A stretch of DNA of 11,110 bases, from the NCBI GenBank assembly GCA_024636425.1, contig JAGXHB010000293.1:1-11110 (forward strand), in the 5' to 3' direction. The notes beneath the pieces are model-generated. The model made no database searches. It was not told the DNA's origin and saw only the letters and a program-made list of their open reading frames with translations. The translations under genes and the position numbers were made by a program. Shown piece by piece: positions 1 through 5,990 of this stretch. Within the stretch, counting starts at the first letter, position 1; every line of letters starts with the position of its first letter. Origin of the DNA: Roseobacter sp. (GTDB lineage Bacteria > Pseudomonadota > Alphaproteobacteria > Rhodobacterales > Rhodobacteraceae).

Positions 1-840
1 GCCGGTCACCGCGGCCAACGCGCCAGCTTGGATGAACGTGTTCACATGCGTCACCTCGTTCGTGGTGATCTTCATCAGCGGTCCCATCAGGGCGCTGTCC
101 GCAACCGCATAGCCCAGCCGCCAACCGTCCATCGCATAGGCCTTGGTAAAGGCGAACAGCGAAATCGTGCGGTCCGCCATCCCCGGCAGCGACGCGATCG
201 AGATATGCGGGGTGCCATAGGTAATCTCTTCGTAAACCTCGTCCGAAATCACCAGAAGATCGTGTTTCTGTGCCAGATCGGCGATCACCTGCAACTCGTC
301 GCGCGTATAGACCCGGCCCGTCGGGTTGCACGGATTGATCAGCGCGATCACACGGGTTGCTGCGGTAATATGCGGCTCTATCAAGCCGCGATTGATGGAA
401 AATCCGTTTTCCCTGTCCAGGGGCGCAATGGTGACCTTGGCCCCCGCAAGTTCGGCTTTGCCGATATGTTGGGGGTAATAGGGGCCAAGCAGAAGCGCCT
501 CGTCCCCGTCATCGAGGAAAGCCATGAACGCGGCAAACGACCCTTGGGTCAGGCCGTTGGTCACCAGCACATTGTCGGCGGTCACGTCCATCCCGTTCTG
601 ACGCTTCAGCTTGTCGGCCAGCGCTTGCCGCAGCTCTGGCAAACCTTGCAGGTCCGAGTAATGTACCGCCCCGGCCTGAAGCGCCGCAATCGTCGCGTCT
701 TTGATATGCTGCGGCGTATCTTCGGCGGGCATGCCGAGCTCCAGATGGATCAGATCGCCCCCCATGCCGACCGCCTTGGCGAACATGCCAAAATTTTTGG
801 GGCTGGTATCGGTGATCCTGCGGGCGGGGCGAATGGGCAT
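1..840 (-). CDS. Pyridoxal-phosphate class I/II aminotransferase, C-terminus beyond window start
   Basis: A fold-type I PLP aminotransferase, which transfers an amino group between an amino acid and a 2-oxo acid in the cytoplasm; the substrate cannot be told from sequence. Read from the ATG at 840, 280 codons are open to base 1 with no stop, so the gene is partial. Family landmarks are in order: the NPCNPTG loop at 169-175, Asp200 and Tyr203 in SDEVYEEI (they contact the pyridine ring of PLP), and the PLP-binding Lys233 in FTKAYAMDGWRLGY. The substrate-carboxylate arginine of the small domain would lie off the window. The start is supported by an AAGGAGAG Shine-Dalgarno (845-852, read on the minus strand). 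It is divergent from the SDR gene at 923, so the two may share control. It resembles the aspartate/alanine-type aminotransferase subgroup. The family call is secure, the specificity is not. Confidence 0.93.
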   Translation of the reverse strand, partial: MPIRPARRITDTSPKNFGMFAKAVGMGGDLIHLELGMPAEDTPQHIKDATIAALQAGAVHYSDLQGLPELRQALADKLKRQNGMDVTADNVLVTNGLTQGSFAAFMAFLDDGDEALLLGPYYPQHIGKAELAGAKVTIAPLDRENGFSINRGLIEPHITAATRVIALINPCNPTGRVYTRDELQVIADLAQKHDLLVISDEVYEEITYGTPHISIASLPGMADRTISLFAFTKAYAMDGWRLGYAVADSALMGPLMKITTNEVTHVNTFIQAGALAAVTG

Positions 841-922
841 CGGGCTCTCCTTGCATGGTCAAATACATGCGTTTACATCTATTTTGATAGCGTGACGGGA
901 TCGCGAAAGCCATGGGTGAACG
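841..922. promoter_or_regulatory. Divergent promoter region between aminotransferase and SDR, with inverted repeat
   Basis: This 82-bp region must carry the promoters of both divergent genes. It contains the inverted repeat GCATG-N8-CATGC at 853-870, immediately upstream of the aminotransferase Shine-Dalgarno. A protein bound there would be well placed to affect both genes. No convincing -35/-10 pair stands out on either strand, and the regulator is unknown. Confidence 0.35.
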
Positions 923-1645
923 ATGACAAAAATTGCAGTGGTGACAGGAGCCGCAGGCGGCATGGGGCGCGCGATTGTGGCACGCCTGCTGGCTGACGGG
1001 TTTCACGTCGTGGGGTTCGACATTGACGCAGACGGGCTGTCGGGCATGGAAGCTGACGGTTTTGAGGGGATGGTCGTTGATCTGACCAGCGCCGAAGCCA
1101 TCGCAGATGCCTTTGAGCAGATCAAAGCGACACATGGCGGCGTCGATGCGCTGGTCAACAATGCCGGCACCTGTTTCATGTCGGAATTTCCGGACATTCC
1201 CGAAGCCGAGTTTGAAAAGCAGATGTCGCTGAACTTTTCCGGCGCATTTCACTGCTGTCAGGCCGCGATCAAGCTGATGCAGGGCCGGGACGGTGTACGC
1301 AAGATCGTCAACATCAGCTCGAACGGTGCCTATAATTTCGATGCGTTCGATCCGCCGCATTATCGCGCGTCAAAGGCCGCATTGGACACCCTGACCAAGG
1401 ATCTGGCGCGGCGTTATGCGACCGACAAGATCGCAGTGAACTCCATCGCGCCCGCAATGACGGAAACGCCGCTGTTCGGTGTGGTGAGTGAGGAGGTGCT
1501 CGCCAAGGCCATCGCGCAGATGCCGCATGGCCGCGCGATGCAACCCTCCGAGATTGCGGCGTGGATCGGGTTCCTGATCTCTCCCGCAGGTGATGTCTCA
1601 AGCGGGAATGTCATCATCCTGAACCAGGGACGCGACGTGAGATAA
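923..1645 (+). CDS. Short-chain dehydrogenase/reductase (classical SDR)
   Basis: A 240-residue classical SDR, the usual family size, expected to be a soluble NAD(P)(H)-dependent oxidoreductase of alcohols or ketones. The dinucleotide loop TGAAGGMG is at 8-15. An Asp (D33) at the end of the second strand favours NAD(H) over NADP(H). The NNAG motif is at 79-82. The catalytic residues are present: Asn104, Ser in ISS at 132-133, Tyr147 and Lys151 (YRASK). After the active site it reads IAPAMTET where many SDRs have a PG pair. The C-terminus ends LNQGRDVR rather than the frequent DGG-type ending. The ATG at 923 has only a weak ribosome binding site; an ATG at 912 is out of frame and stops at once. 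It resembles FabG and sugar or 3-oxoacyl reductases, but FabG itself is unlikely given the isolated context. Substrate unknown. Confidence 0.9.
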   Translation: MTKIAVVTGAAGGMGRAIVARLLADGFHVVGFDIDADGLSGMEADGFEGMVVDLTSAEAIADAFEQIKATHGGVDALVNNAGTCFMSEFPDIPEAEFEKQMSLNFSGAFHCCQAAIKLMQGRDGVRKIVNISSNGAYNFDAFDPPHYRASKAALDTLTKDLARRYATDKIAVNSIAPAMTETPLFGVVSEEVLAKAIAQMPHGRAMQPSEIAAWIGFLISPAGDVSSGNVIILNQGRDVR

Positions 1646-1678
1646 AAAAACGCCGCCGTGCATCCCTGCAAGGCGGCG
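1644..1678 (-). terminator. Rho-independent terminator of ahcY
   Basis: A 7-bp perfect GC stem (CGCCGCC at 1651-1657 with GGCGGCG at 1672-1678) continues, after one mismatch, into a TGCA/TGCA inner stem closed by a 4-nt loop. Read on the minus strand it is followed by seven U residues (complement of 1644-1650). It lies 25 bp beyond the ahcY stop. On the plus strand only CTGTTT follows, so termination of the SDR transcript would be weaker, though the same hairpin could serve both. The A-tract overlaps the SDR stop codon TAA at 1643-1645. Confidence 0.88.
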
Positions 1679-1702
1679 CTGTTTCAGGCTAATTGACCTG
1701 AT

Positions 1703-3091
1703 TTAGTAACGATAGTGCTCTGGTTTGAACGGGCCTTCGGGGGTGACGCCGATATAAGCCGCCTGCTCGCTGCTCAGCTTTGTCAGCTTCACGCCGATCC
1801 GGTCCAGATGCAGACGGGCAACTTTCTCGTCCAGATGCTTGGGCAGGATGTAGACGTCGTTCTCGTACTTGCCATTGTTTTCCCACAGCTCGATCTGCGC
1901 CAGCACCTGATTGGTGAAGGACGCGGACATCACGAAGGACGGGTGGCCGGTCGCGTTACCAAGGTTCAGCAGACGCCCTTCGGACAACAGGATCAAGCGG
2001 TTGCCGGACGGCATCTCGATCATGTCGACCTGTTCCTTGATGTTGGTCCATTTGTGGTTCTTGAGGGCTGCAACCTGAATTTCATTGTCGAAATGGCCGA
2101 TATTGCCAACAATCGCCATGTCCTTCATCTCGCGCATATGCTCGATGCGGATCACGTCCTTGTTGCCCGTGGTGGTGATGAAGATGTCAGCGGTGGCCAG
2201 CACGTCTTCGAGCAGAACAACCTCGAAACCGTCCATCGCGGCCTGCAGCGCGCAGATCGGATCGACTTCGGTGACCTTCACGCGGGCACCGGCACCGCGC
2301 AAGCTGGCCGCAGAGCCTTTGCCAACGTCGCCGTAGCCCATGACGACAGCAACCTTGCCCGCCATCATCGTATCCGTGGCGCGGCGGATGCCGTCGACCA
2401 GCGATTCCTTGCAGCCGTATTTGTTGTCGAATTTCGACTTGGTGACAGAGTCATTCACGTTGATCGCGGGGAACGGCAGCTGACCGTTCTTGACCAGCTC
2501 ATAGAGGCGATGAACACCGGTGGTTGTTTCCTCGGACACGCCCTTGATCTGGTCGCGCATCTTGGTGAACCAACCGGGGGACGCTTCCATCCGCTTCTTG
2601 ATCTGGGCTTTGATCACGACTTCTTCGTCGGATGTCGGCACGGCGATGACATCTTCACCGGCTTCGGCGCGCGCGCCGAGCAGGATATAGAGCGTCGCAT
2701 CGCCGCCATCGTCGAGAATCATGTTCGGCCCGTCAGGGAACATGAAGGATTTATCAAGGTAGCCCCAATGCTCTTCCAAGCTCTGACCCTTGATCGCGAA
2801 GACAGGAACACCCGCTTCGGCAATCGCGGCGGCGGCGTGATCTTGTGTCGAGAAGATATTGCAGGACGCCCAACGCACGTCCGCACCCAATGCGACCAGC
2901 GTCTCAATCAAAACGGCGGTCTGGATCGTCATGTGCAGCGAGCCAACGATGCGCGCGCCTGTCAGCGGCTTTTTCTCACCGTATTCAACGCGCAGCGCCA
3001 TCAGGCCCGGCATTTCGGTTTCAGCAATATCAAGTTCCTTGCGGCCATAGGCAGCAAGGCTAACGTCTTTAACGATATAATCGTTGGCCAT
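1703..3091 (-). CDS. ahcY: Adenosylhomocysteinase (S-adenosyl-L-homocysteine hydrolase)
   Basis: Cleaves S-adenosylhomocysteine to adenosine and homocysteine with tightly bound NAD, relieving product inhibition of methyltransferases. The 462 residues are full length for the bacterial form. His53, Asp129, Lys218, Asp222 and Asn223 match the conserved substrate-site residues, the last three within TKSKFDNKYGC. Cys227 follows. The NAD-binding loop GYGDVGKGS is at 252-260. The C-terminal KPEHYRY, which reaches into the neighbouring subunit's NAD site in known structures, is intact. Residues about 150-190 form the insertion typical of bacterial enzymes and absent from the mammalian one. Start: ATG at 3091, with AAGGGA about 7 nt upstream. 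That ribosome binding site can be occluded by a leader hairpin (separate entry). A secreted-protein gene lies 90 bp upstream on the same strand and a strong terminator lies downstream. Confidence 0.99.
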   Translation of the reverse strand: MANDYIVKDVSLAAYGRKELDIAETEMPGLMALRVEYGEKKPLTGARIVGSLHMTIQTAVLIETLVALGADVRWASCNIFSTQDHAAAAIAEAGVPVFAIKGQSLEEHWGYLDKSFMFPDGPNMILDDGGDATLYILLGARAEAGEDVIAVPTSDEEVVIKAQIKKRMEASPGWFTKMRDQIKGVSEETTTGVHRLYELVKNGQLPFPAINVNDSVTKSKFDNKYGCKESLVDGIRRATDTMMAGKVAVVMGYGDVGKGSAASLRGAGARVKVTEVDPICALQAAMDGFEVVLLEDVLATADIFITTTGNKDVIRIEHMREMKDMAIVGNIGHFDNEIQVAALKNHKWTNIKEQVDMIEMPSGNRLILLSEGRLLNLGNATGHPSFVMSASFTNQVLAQIELWENNGKYENDVYILPKHLDEKVARLHLDRIGVKLTKLSSEQAAYIGVTPEGPFKPEHYRY

Positions 3092-3181
3092 CAGGCATCC
3101 CTTTTCAAATCGGATATTTGGGATGCGCTTAGCAGTTACGCCAGTTTATCTCAACTGGTGTTGGTGCCGCAGGCGTCAGAC
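3092..3181 (-). promoter_or_regulatory. ahcY leader with RBS-sequestering hairpin
   Basis: Read as ahcY mRNA, GCAUCCC (complement of 3120-3126) pairs perfectly with GGGAUGC (complement of 3095-3101), which includes the Shine-Dalgarno core. The stem extends with AAAU/AUUU, separated on one side by a GAAAA bulge and closed by a 5-nt loop, giving 11 bp in all and ending 3 nt before the AUG. Upstream, CCAGUU/AACUGG (3141-3158) forms a second perfect 6-bp hairpin with a 6-nt loop. Its GG can alternatively pair in ACGCC/GGCGU (3172-3176 with 3138-3142). A weak promoter-like TTGAGA-N17-TAAGCG lies upstream of the occluding hairpin. I do not recognise the known SAH, SAM-II or SAM/SAH riboswitch core in it. 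The pairing is directly seen; a regulatory role is inferred. Confidence 0.45.
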
Positions 3182-3484
3182 CTAGTCCAGAGATGCGATG
3201 ATCGTTTCCTGGGAGGTCAGGCCGGCCATCCAGTCGGTCCCCTGCCCTACGACGCAGGCATTGCCATCAGAGAGGGTTTTAACCGCCGTCCAAGTTCCGT
3301 TCTCGACCGAAGCCCAGATTTGCACACCGGCGTCGTTCTGGCTTTCGATCGGAATCTCTCCGTACCAGTCGGTCAACGACGCGGTCAGTTCTGGTTCGGC
3401 CATACAGACAGTGTCTGCCCAAGCGGTGGTGGAAAAGACACCAAGGGACAGGGCGAGCATCAGGCTTGAAATTACCGGTTTCAT
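3182..3484 (-). CDS. Small secreted protein of unknown function upstream of ahcY
   Basis: A 100-residue protein not assigned to a family with known function. Residues 1-23 look like a Sec signal peptide: Lys2, a hydrophobic stretch at about 4-19, then a TTAWA cleavage site before Asp24. That leaves a periplasmic or secreted mature part of about 77 residues. The mature part has two cysteines (27 and 77) that could form a disulfide. It is rich in Trp and acidic or amide residues (DWYGE, QIWAS, GTWTAV, TDWMAG) and may be a small beta-rich fold. The start at 3484 is chosen because AAGGAGA sits about 5 nt before it and because only this start begins with a signal peptide; the reading frame is open for 33 more codons upstream. 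I recall related small roseobacter proteins being labelled S-adenosylhomocysteine hydrolase, probably from this neighbourhood. It has no hydrolase motif and should not carry that name. Confidence 0.8.
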   Translation of the reverse strand: MKPVISSLMLALSLGVFSTTAWADTVCMAEPELTASLTDWYGEIPIESQNDAGVQIWASVENGTWTAVKTLSDGNACVVGQGTDWMAGLTSQETIIASLD

Positions 3485-3556
3485 GATTGTCTCCTTCGTG
3501 GGAATAACAGCAAGACTCTGTTTTTGTTCCCCTGCTACCCGAAACTGGAGAGTGAG

Positions 3557-4153
3557 ATGGCGCAGCAACCCCGCGCGTGGCAACGTATGCTTTCAGGCCG
3601 CAGGCTGGATCTGCTGGATCCGACGCCAGTCGATATTGAAATCGAAGATATCGCCCATGGGCTCGCATTTGTCGCGCGGTGGAATGGTCAAACGCATGGA
3701 GACTATGCCTATTCCGTCGCCGAACATTCGCTCCTGGTCGAGACGCTTTTTACCCGGCTGAATCCGACCGGGCCGGTCAAGTGGCGGCTTGCAGCACTTT
3801 TGCATGATGCGCCGGAATATGTGATCGGCGACATGATTTCGCCGGTCAAGGCTGCTGTGGGGCCGGATTATGGCGCATTGGATGACCGACTGACGGCTGC
3901 CATACACATCCGGTTCGGCCTGCCTGCCGCGATTCCGAAAACCGTAAAGGCCCAGATAAAAAAGGCCGACAAGATCAGCGCCTGGATGGAAGCGACCCAG
4001 ATTGCAGGTTTTGCCGAAAACGAGGCGACAAAATTCTTCGGCAAGCCCGCACCCGCGATCATCGACGGGCTTGGCATCGTGCTGCGTCCTCCGGTTGAAA
4101 CGCGAAACGCCTTTACCGCGCGCCACGAAGAGTTGTTGAAGGAAATGTCGTGA
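3557..4153 (+). CDS. HD-domain phosphohydrolase (YfbR-like)
   Basis: A 198-residue soluble HD-superfamily metal-dependent phosphohydrolase. The metal ligands are visible: His57 in SVAEHS, the His83-Asp84 doublet in LLHDAPEY, and Asp138 in KKADKIS. His34 may also lie near the site. The layout (N-terminal DIAHGLAFVARWNGQT, then AEHS, then a single HD, then KADK) is like the YfbR group of 5'-deoxynucleotidases, so a nucleotide monophosphatase is a reasonable guess but the substrate is not proven. The ATG at 3557 is preferred over a TTG 33 nt upstream because GGAGAG precedes it by about 6 nt and the extra residues match no family feature. The stop overlaps the GTG start of the next gene by 4 nt (GTGA), indicating translational coupling with the acetyltransferase. 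Confidence 0.9.
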   Translation: MAQQPRAWQRMLSGRRLDLLDPTPVDIEIEDIAHGLAFVARWNGQTHGDYAYSVAEHSLLVETLFTRLNPTGPVKWRLAALLHDAPEYVIGDMISPVKAAVGPDYGALDDRLTAAIHIRFGLPAAIPKTVKAQIKKADKISAWMEATQIAGFAENEATKFFGKPAPAIIDGLGIVLRPPVETRNAFTARHEELLKEMS

Positions 4154-4635
4154 TCACAGTCAGACCCGCAATCGCGCTTGATGCGCCCGATATGGCCAGC
4201 CTTCTGAACGAAATCATAGAAACTGGCGGCACCACTGCGATGACCCGCACCGTGACCGGAAATGATTTGAGCGACCAGATGGCAGCACATGCGGAGCAAA
4301 GCGCCTGGCATGTGGCCGTCGACGATCAGCAAAGGATCTGCGGTTTCCAGTGGATCGGCCCCCACCCGAACTTGCCGGCAGAGGCGTGCGACATCGCCAG
4401 CTTCGTACACATCGGGCGCACGCAGCTAGGCATCGGGTCTGCGTTGTTTACCGCCACAGCCGAAGCCGCAAAGCGGTTGGGCTATGTCTGGATCAACGCC
4501 ACGATCCGGGCCGACAACTCCGGGGGACTGACATACTACCAAAGTCGCGGCTTCAGAGACTGGCATTTCGACGAAGGCGTCGAACTCGCCTCTGGTCAGA
4601 TCGTGGACAAGATCAGCAAACGCTACGATATATAG
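4150..4635 (+). CDS. GNAT-family N-acetyltransferase
   Basis: A 161-residue single-domain GNAT, expected to move an acetyl group from acetyl-CoA to an amine. The N-terminal strand ITVRPAIALDAPDMASLLNE (2-21) is the usual beginning of the fold. The acetyl-CoA pyrophosphate loop is IGRTQLGIGSAL (88-99), with Gly94 and Gly96 in the motif A positions but Thr91 where Arg or Gln is usual. The C-terminal half has IRADNSGGLTYYQSRGF, where Asn123 and Tyr130 with the following SRGF fit motif B and the general-acid region. The start is the GTG at 4150, overlapping the HD gene stop, so no separate ribosome binding site is needed. The pairing with an HD phosphohydrolase hints at a shared small-molecule substrate but does not name it. 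The gene ends 3 bp from the convergent regA stop. Confidence 0.9.
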   Translation: MITVRPAIALDAPDMASLLNEIIETGGTTAMTRTVTGNDLSDQMAAHAEQSAWHVAVDDQQRICGFQWIGPHPNLPAEACDIASFVHIGRTQLGIGSALFTATAEAAKRLGYVWINATIRADNSGGLTYYQSRGFRDWHFDEGVELASGQIVDKISKRYDI

Positions 4636-4638
4636 GCT

Positions 4639-5193
4639 CTAGCGCGGGCTTCTTTTTGCCAGAATACGCTGCAAGGTGCGGCGGTGCATGTTCAGGCGTC
4701 GCGCCGTTTCAGATACATTGCGGTCACATAGTTCATAGACGCGCTGGATGTGTTCCCACCGCACGCGGTCTGCGCTCATCGGGTTTTCGGGGGGCGGCGG
4801 CAGATCATCGCCATTGGCCAGCAACGCATTCGTGATGTCATTGGCGTCCGCAGGTTTCGACAGATAGTCCGTCGCGCCGATCTTGACCGCTGCAACAGCC
4901 GTGGCAATCGCGCCATATCCTGTCAACACGACAACCCGCGCATCAGGCCGCTTTTCACGCAGGACTTCGACCACATCCAGGCCGTTGCCATCCTCAAGCC
5001 GAAGATCAATCACGGCATAGGCCGGCGGACGGGCGGTCGCAATCGCACGACCGGCTGCCACGGACCCTGCGGTTTCAATCTCAAAGCCGCGCTTTTCCAT
5101 CGCTTTTGCAAGACGCCGCAGGAACGGTTCATCATCATCGACCAATAGCAAAGACTTGTCTTCACCCAGATCCAGCGCCTTGTCTTCAGCCAT
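4639..5193 (-). CDS. regA: RegA/PrrA/ActR response regulator, global redox control
   Basis: DNA-binding response regulator partner of RegB. In Rhodobacter relatives it controls photosynthesis, respiration, nitrogen and carbon fixation genes according to redox state. The protein is 184 residues, the length known for RegA. The receiver domain covers about 12-127: acidic pocket Asp19-Asp21, phosphoacceptor Asp63 (AVIDLRLEDGNG), Thr91 (VVLTGYG) and Lys113 (LSKPAD). A proline-rich hinge at 131-138 (LPPPPENP) leads to a Fis-type helix-turn-helix at about 143-181 containing NVSETARRLNMHRRTLQRIL. This output domain is nearly invariant in the family. The ATG at 5193 is preceded by GAGG about 7 nt upstream. 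An in-frame ATG at 5238 would add 15 residues that the family lacks. It lies 79 bp downstream of senC on the same strand, with possibly its own promoter in between. Confidence 0.98.
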   Translation of the reverse strand: MAEDKALDLGEDKSLLLVDDDEPFLRRLAKAMEKRGFEIETAGSVAAGRAIATARPPAYAVIDLRLEDGNGLDVVEVLREKRPDARVVVLTGYGAIATAVAAVKIGATDYLSKPADANDITNALLANGDDLPPPPENPMSADRVRWEHIQRVYELCDRNVSETARRLNMHRRTLQRILAKRSPR

Positions 5194-5272
5194 TGTTTGC
5201 CTCGTGGTTGTCAATTTCAGGTTTATGTCCATACGCATGATATGTGTCGCAGGACGGCGTTGGTCAAACTAT
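5194..5272 (-). promoter_or_regulatory. senC-regA spacer, possible internal regA promoter
   Basis: A 79-bp gap between two genes usually transcribed together. Read on the minus strand it holds TTGACC (5262-5267), a 17-nt spacer, and CATATC (5239-5244), a weak but properly spaced promoter-like pair. It would start about 40 nt before the regA ATG. No terminator hairpin is visible, so read-through from senC is expected. This could give regA a basal level independent of senC; weak evidence only. Confidence 0.25.
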
Positions 5273-5890
5273 CTAGAGATTATCGACAAAGCACCCGATG
5301 TTGTCCGCAACCTGGTCGGGGGTCAGATCCCGACGGAAGAAGTCGACGAACCCTTCATCGGGCAGTACCAGATAGCTGAACGTCGAATGGTCAACGAGGT
5401 AAAAATCATCGGTTTTTTCATGAGCCTTGTAATAGGTGCGGTAGGCTTCGCTCGCGGCTTTGACCTGCTCGGGCGATCCGGTCAGACCGATCATCTTGGG
5501 ATGCATGACATCGGCAAACTCTCCTACGACTTCTGGGGTATCACGGTCGGGGTCGATCGAAATGAACACAGGCGTCACCGACATCCCGCGCTCCTCAAGG
5601 ATATCGATAGCGGCGGCATTGCGGTCCACATCCAGCGGACAGACGTCAGGACAGAAGGTATAGCCGAAATAAAGCAGACTCGGCTCGGTGATCACATCTG
5701 TGTCAGTCACCGTCTGCCCGTCTCCATTGACCAGTTCAAACGGCCCGCCGAGCTCGGCACCGCCAGCTACGGCAGAGTTTCTGCACTGCGCGAACTTGTC
5801 ATCGCTGCGGCCGGTCAGCGCCACCATCCAGCTCACGGCCAGCAACCCAAGGACCGCCACCGCAGCAGCAATTGCATAAAGACGTCTCAT
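5273..5890 (-). CDS. senC: SCO1/SenC/PrrC family copper chaperone
   Basis: A membrane-anchored, thioredoxin-like protein that delivers copper to cytochrome oxidase (CuA/CuB assembly) and, in Rhodobacter, affects RegB signalling. It has 205 residues. One N-terminal membrane anchor (about 5-26) puts the rest in the periplasm. The copper site is complete: Cys80 and Cys84 in FCPDVCPLD, with distal His168 in LVDHSTFSYL. The family stretches TEPSLLYFGYTFCP and FISIDPDRDTPE are clear. Two further cysteines, Cys36 and Cys200, lie outside the site and could pair. The ATG at 5890 has AGGAGA about 7 nt upstream; the longer open frame upstream crosses into the regB promoter region and is not coding. It is divergent from regB and upstream of regA, the arrangement known in Rhodobacter and Roseobacter. 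Confidence 0.97.
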   Translation of the reverse strand: MRRLYAIAAAVAVLGLLAVSWMVALTGRSDDKFAQCRNSAVAGGAELGGPFELVNGDGQTVTDTDVITEPSLLYFGYTFCPDVCPLDVDRNAAAIDILEERGMSVTPVFISIDPDRDTPEVVGEFADVMHPKMIGLTGSPEQVKAASEAYRTYYKAHEKTDDFYLVDHSTFSYLVLPDEGFVDFFRRDLTPDQVADNIGCFVDNL

Positions 5891-5990
5891 CTTGGTTCTC
5901 CTGCGCTCATGCGCGCTCTTGATCACTGTCCGCTGCAGACCTACGCTTCTTGGGTACCAATGCAATAGTTTAGCACGAAAAGGTGCGCCA
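5891..5990. promoter_or_regulatory. regB / senC-regA divergent intergenic region
   Basis: These 100 bp must hold both outward promoters of the redox locus. The regB start has AAAAGGTG at its right edge and senC has AGGAGA at its left edge. A near-palindrome, TTGGGTACCAA, lies at about 5949-5959. I find neither an FNR box (TTGAT-N4-ATCAA; only an isolated TTGATCA is present) nor a clean GCGGC-N5-GTCGC RegA box, and no clear -35/-10 pair. Confidence 0.4.

Noticed and set aside
28..996. A 322-codon plus-strand frame opposite the aminotransferase
   Set aside because: It overlaps a gene with all PLP aminotransferase motifs on the minus strand and runs into the SDR start; its composition is that of a shadow frame.
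3141..3158. Perfect CCAGTT/AACTGG hairpin as a terminator for the small secreted gene
   Set aside because: The stem is short and AT-containing and no U-tract follows on the minus strand. It is better treated as part of the ahcY leader.
3092..3181. Known SAH, SAM-II or SAM/SAH riboswitch upstream of ahcY
   Set aside because: The conserved cores that I know for these classes are not visible. Only local hairpins and an occluded ribosome binding site can be supported.
1715..3469. A 584-codon open frame on the plus strand opposite ahcY
   Set aside because: It is antisense to a fully conserved ahcY and runs on into the small secreted gene. Its product is His/Gln/Arg-rich with no family motifs, typical of a GC-skewed shadow frame.
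5193..5238. Longer RegA beginning at the ATG at 5238
   Set aside because: It would add 15 residues not found in the RegA family. The ATG at 5193 has a ribosome binding site and gives the usual 184-residue protein.
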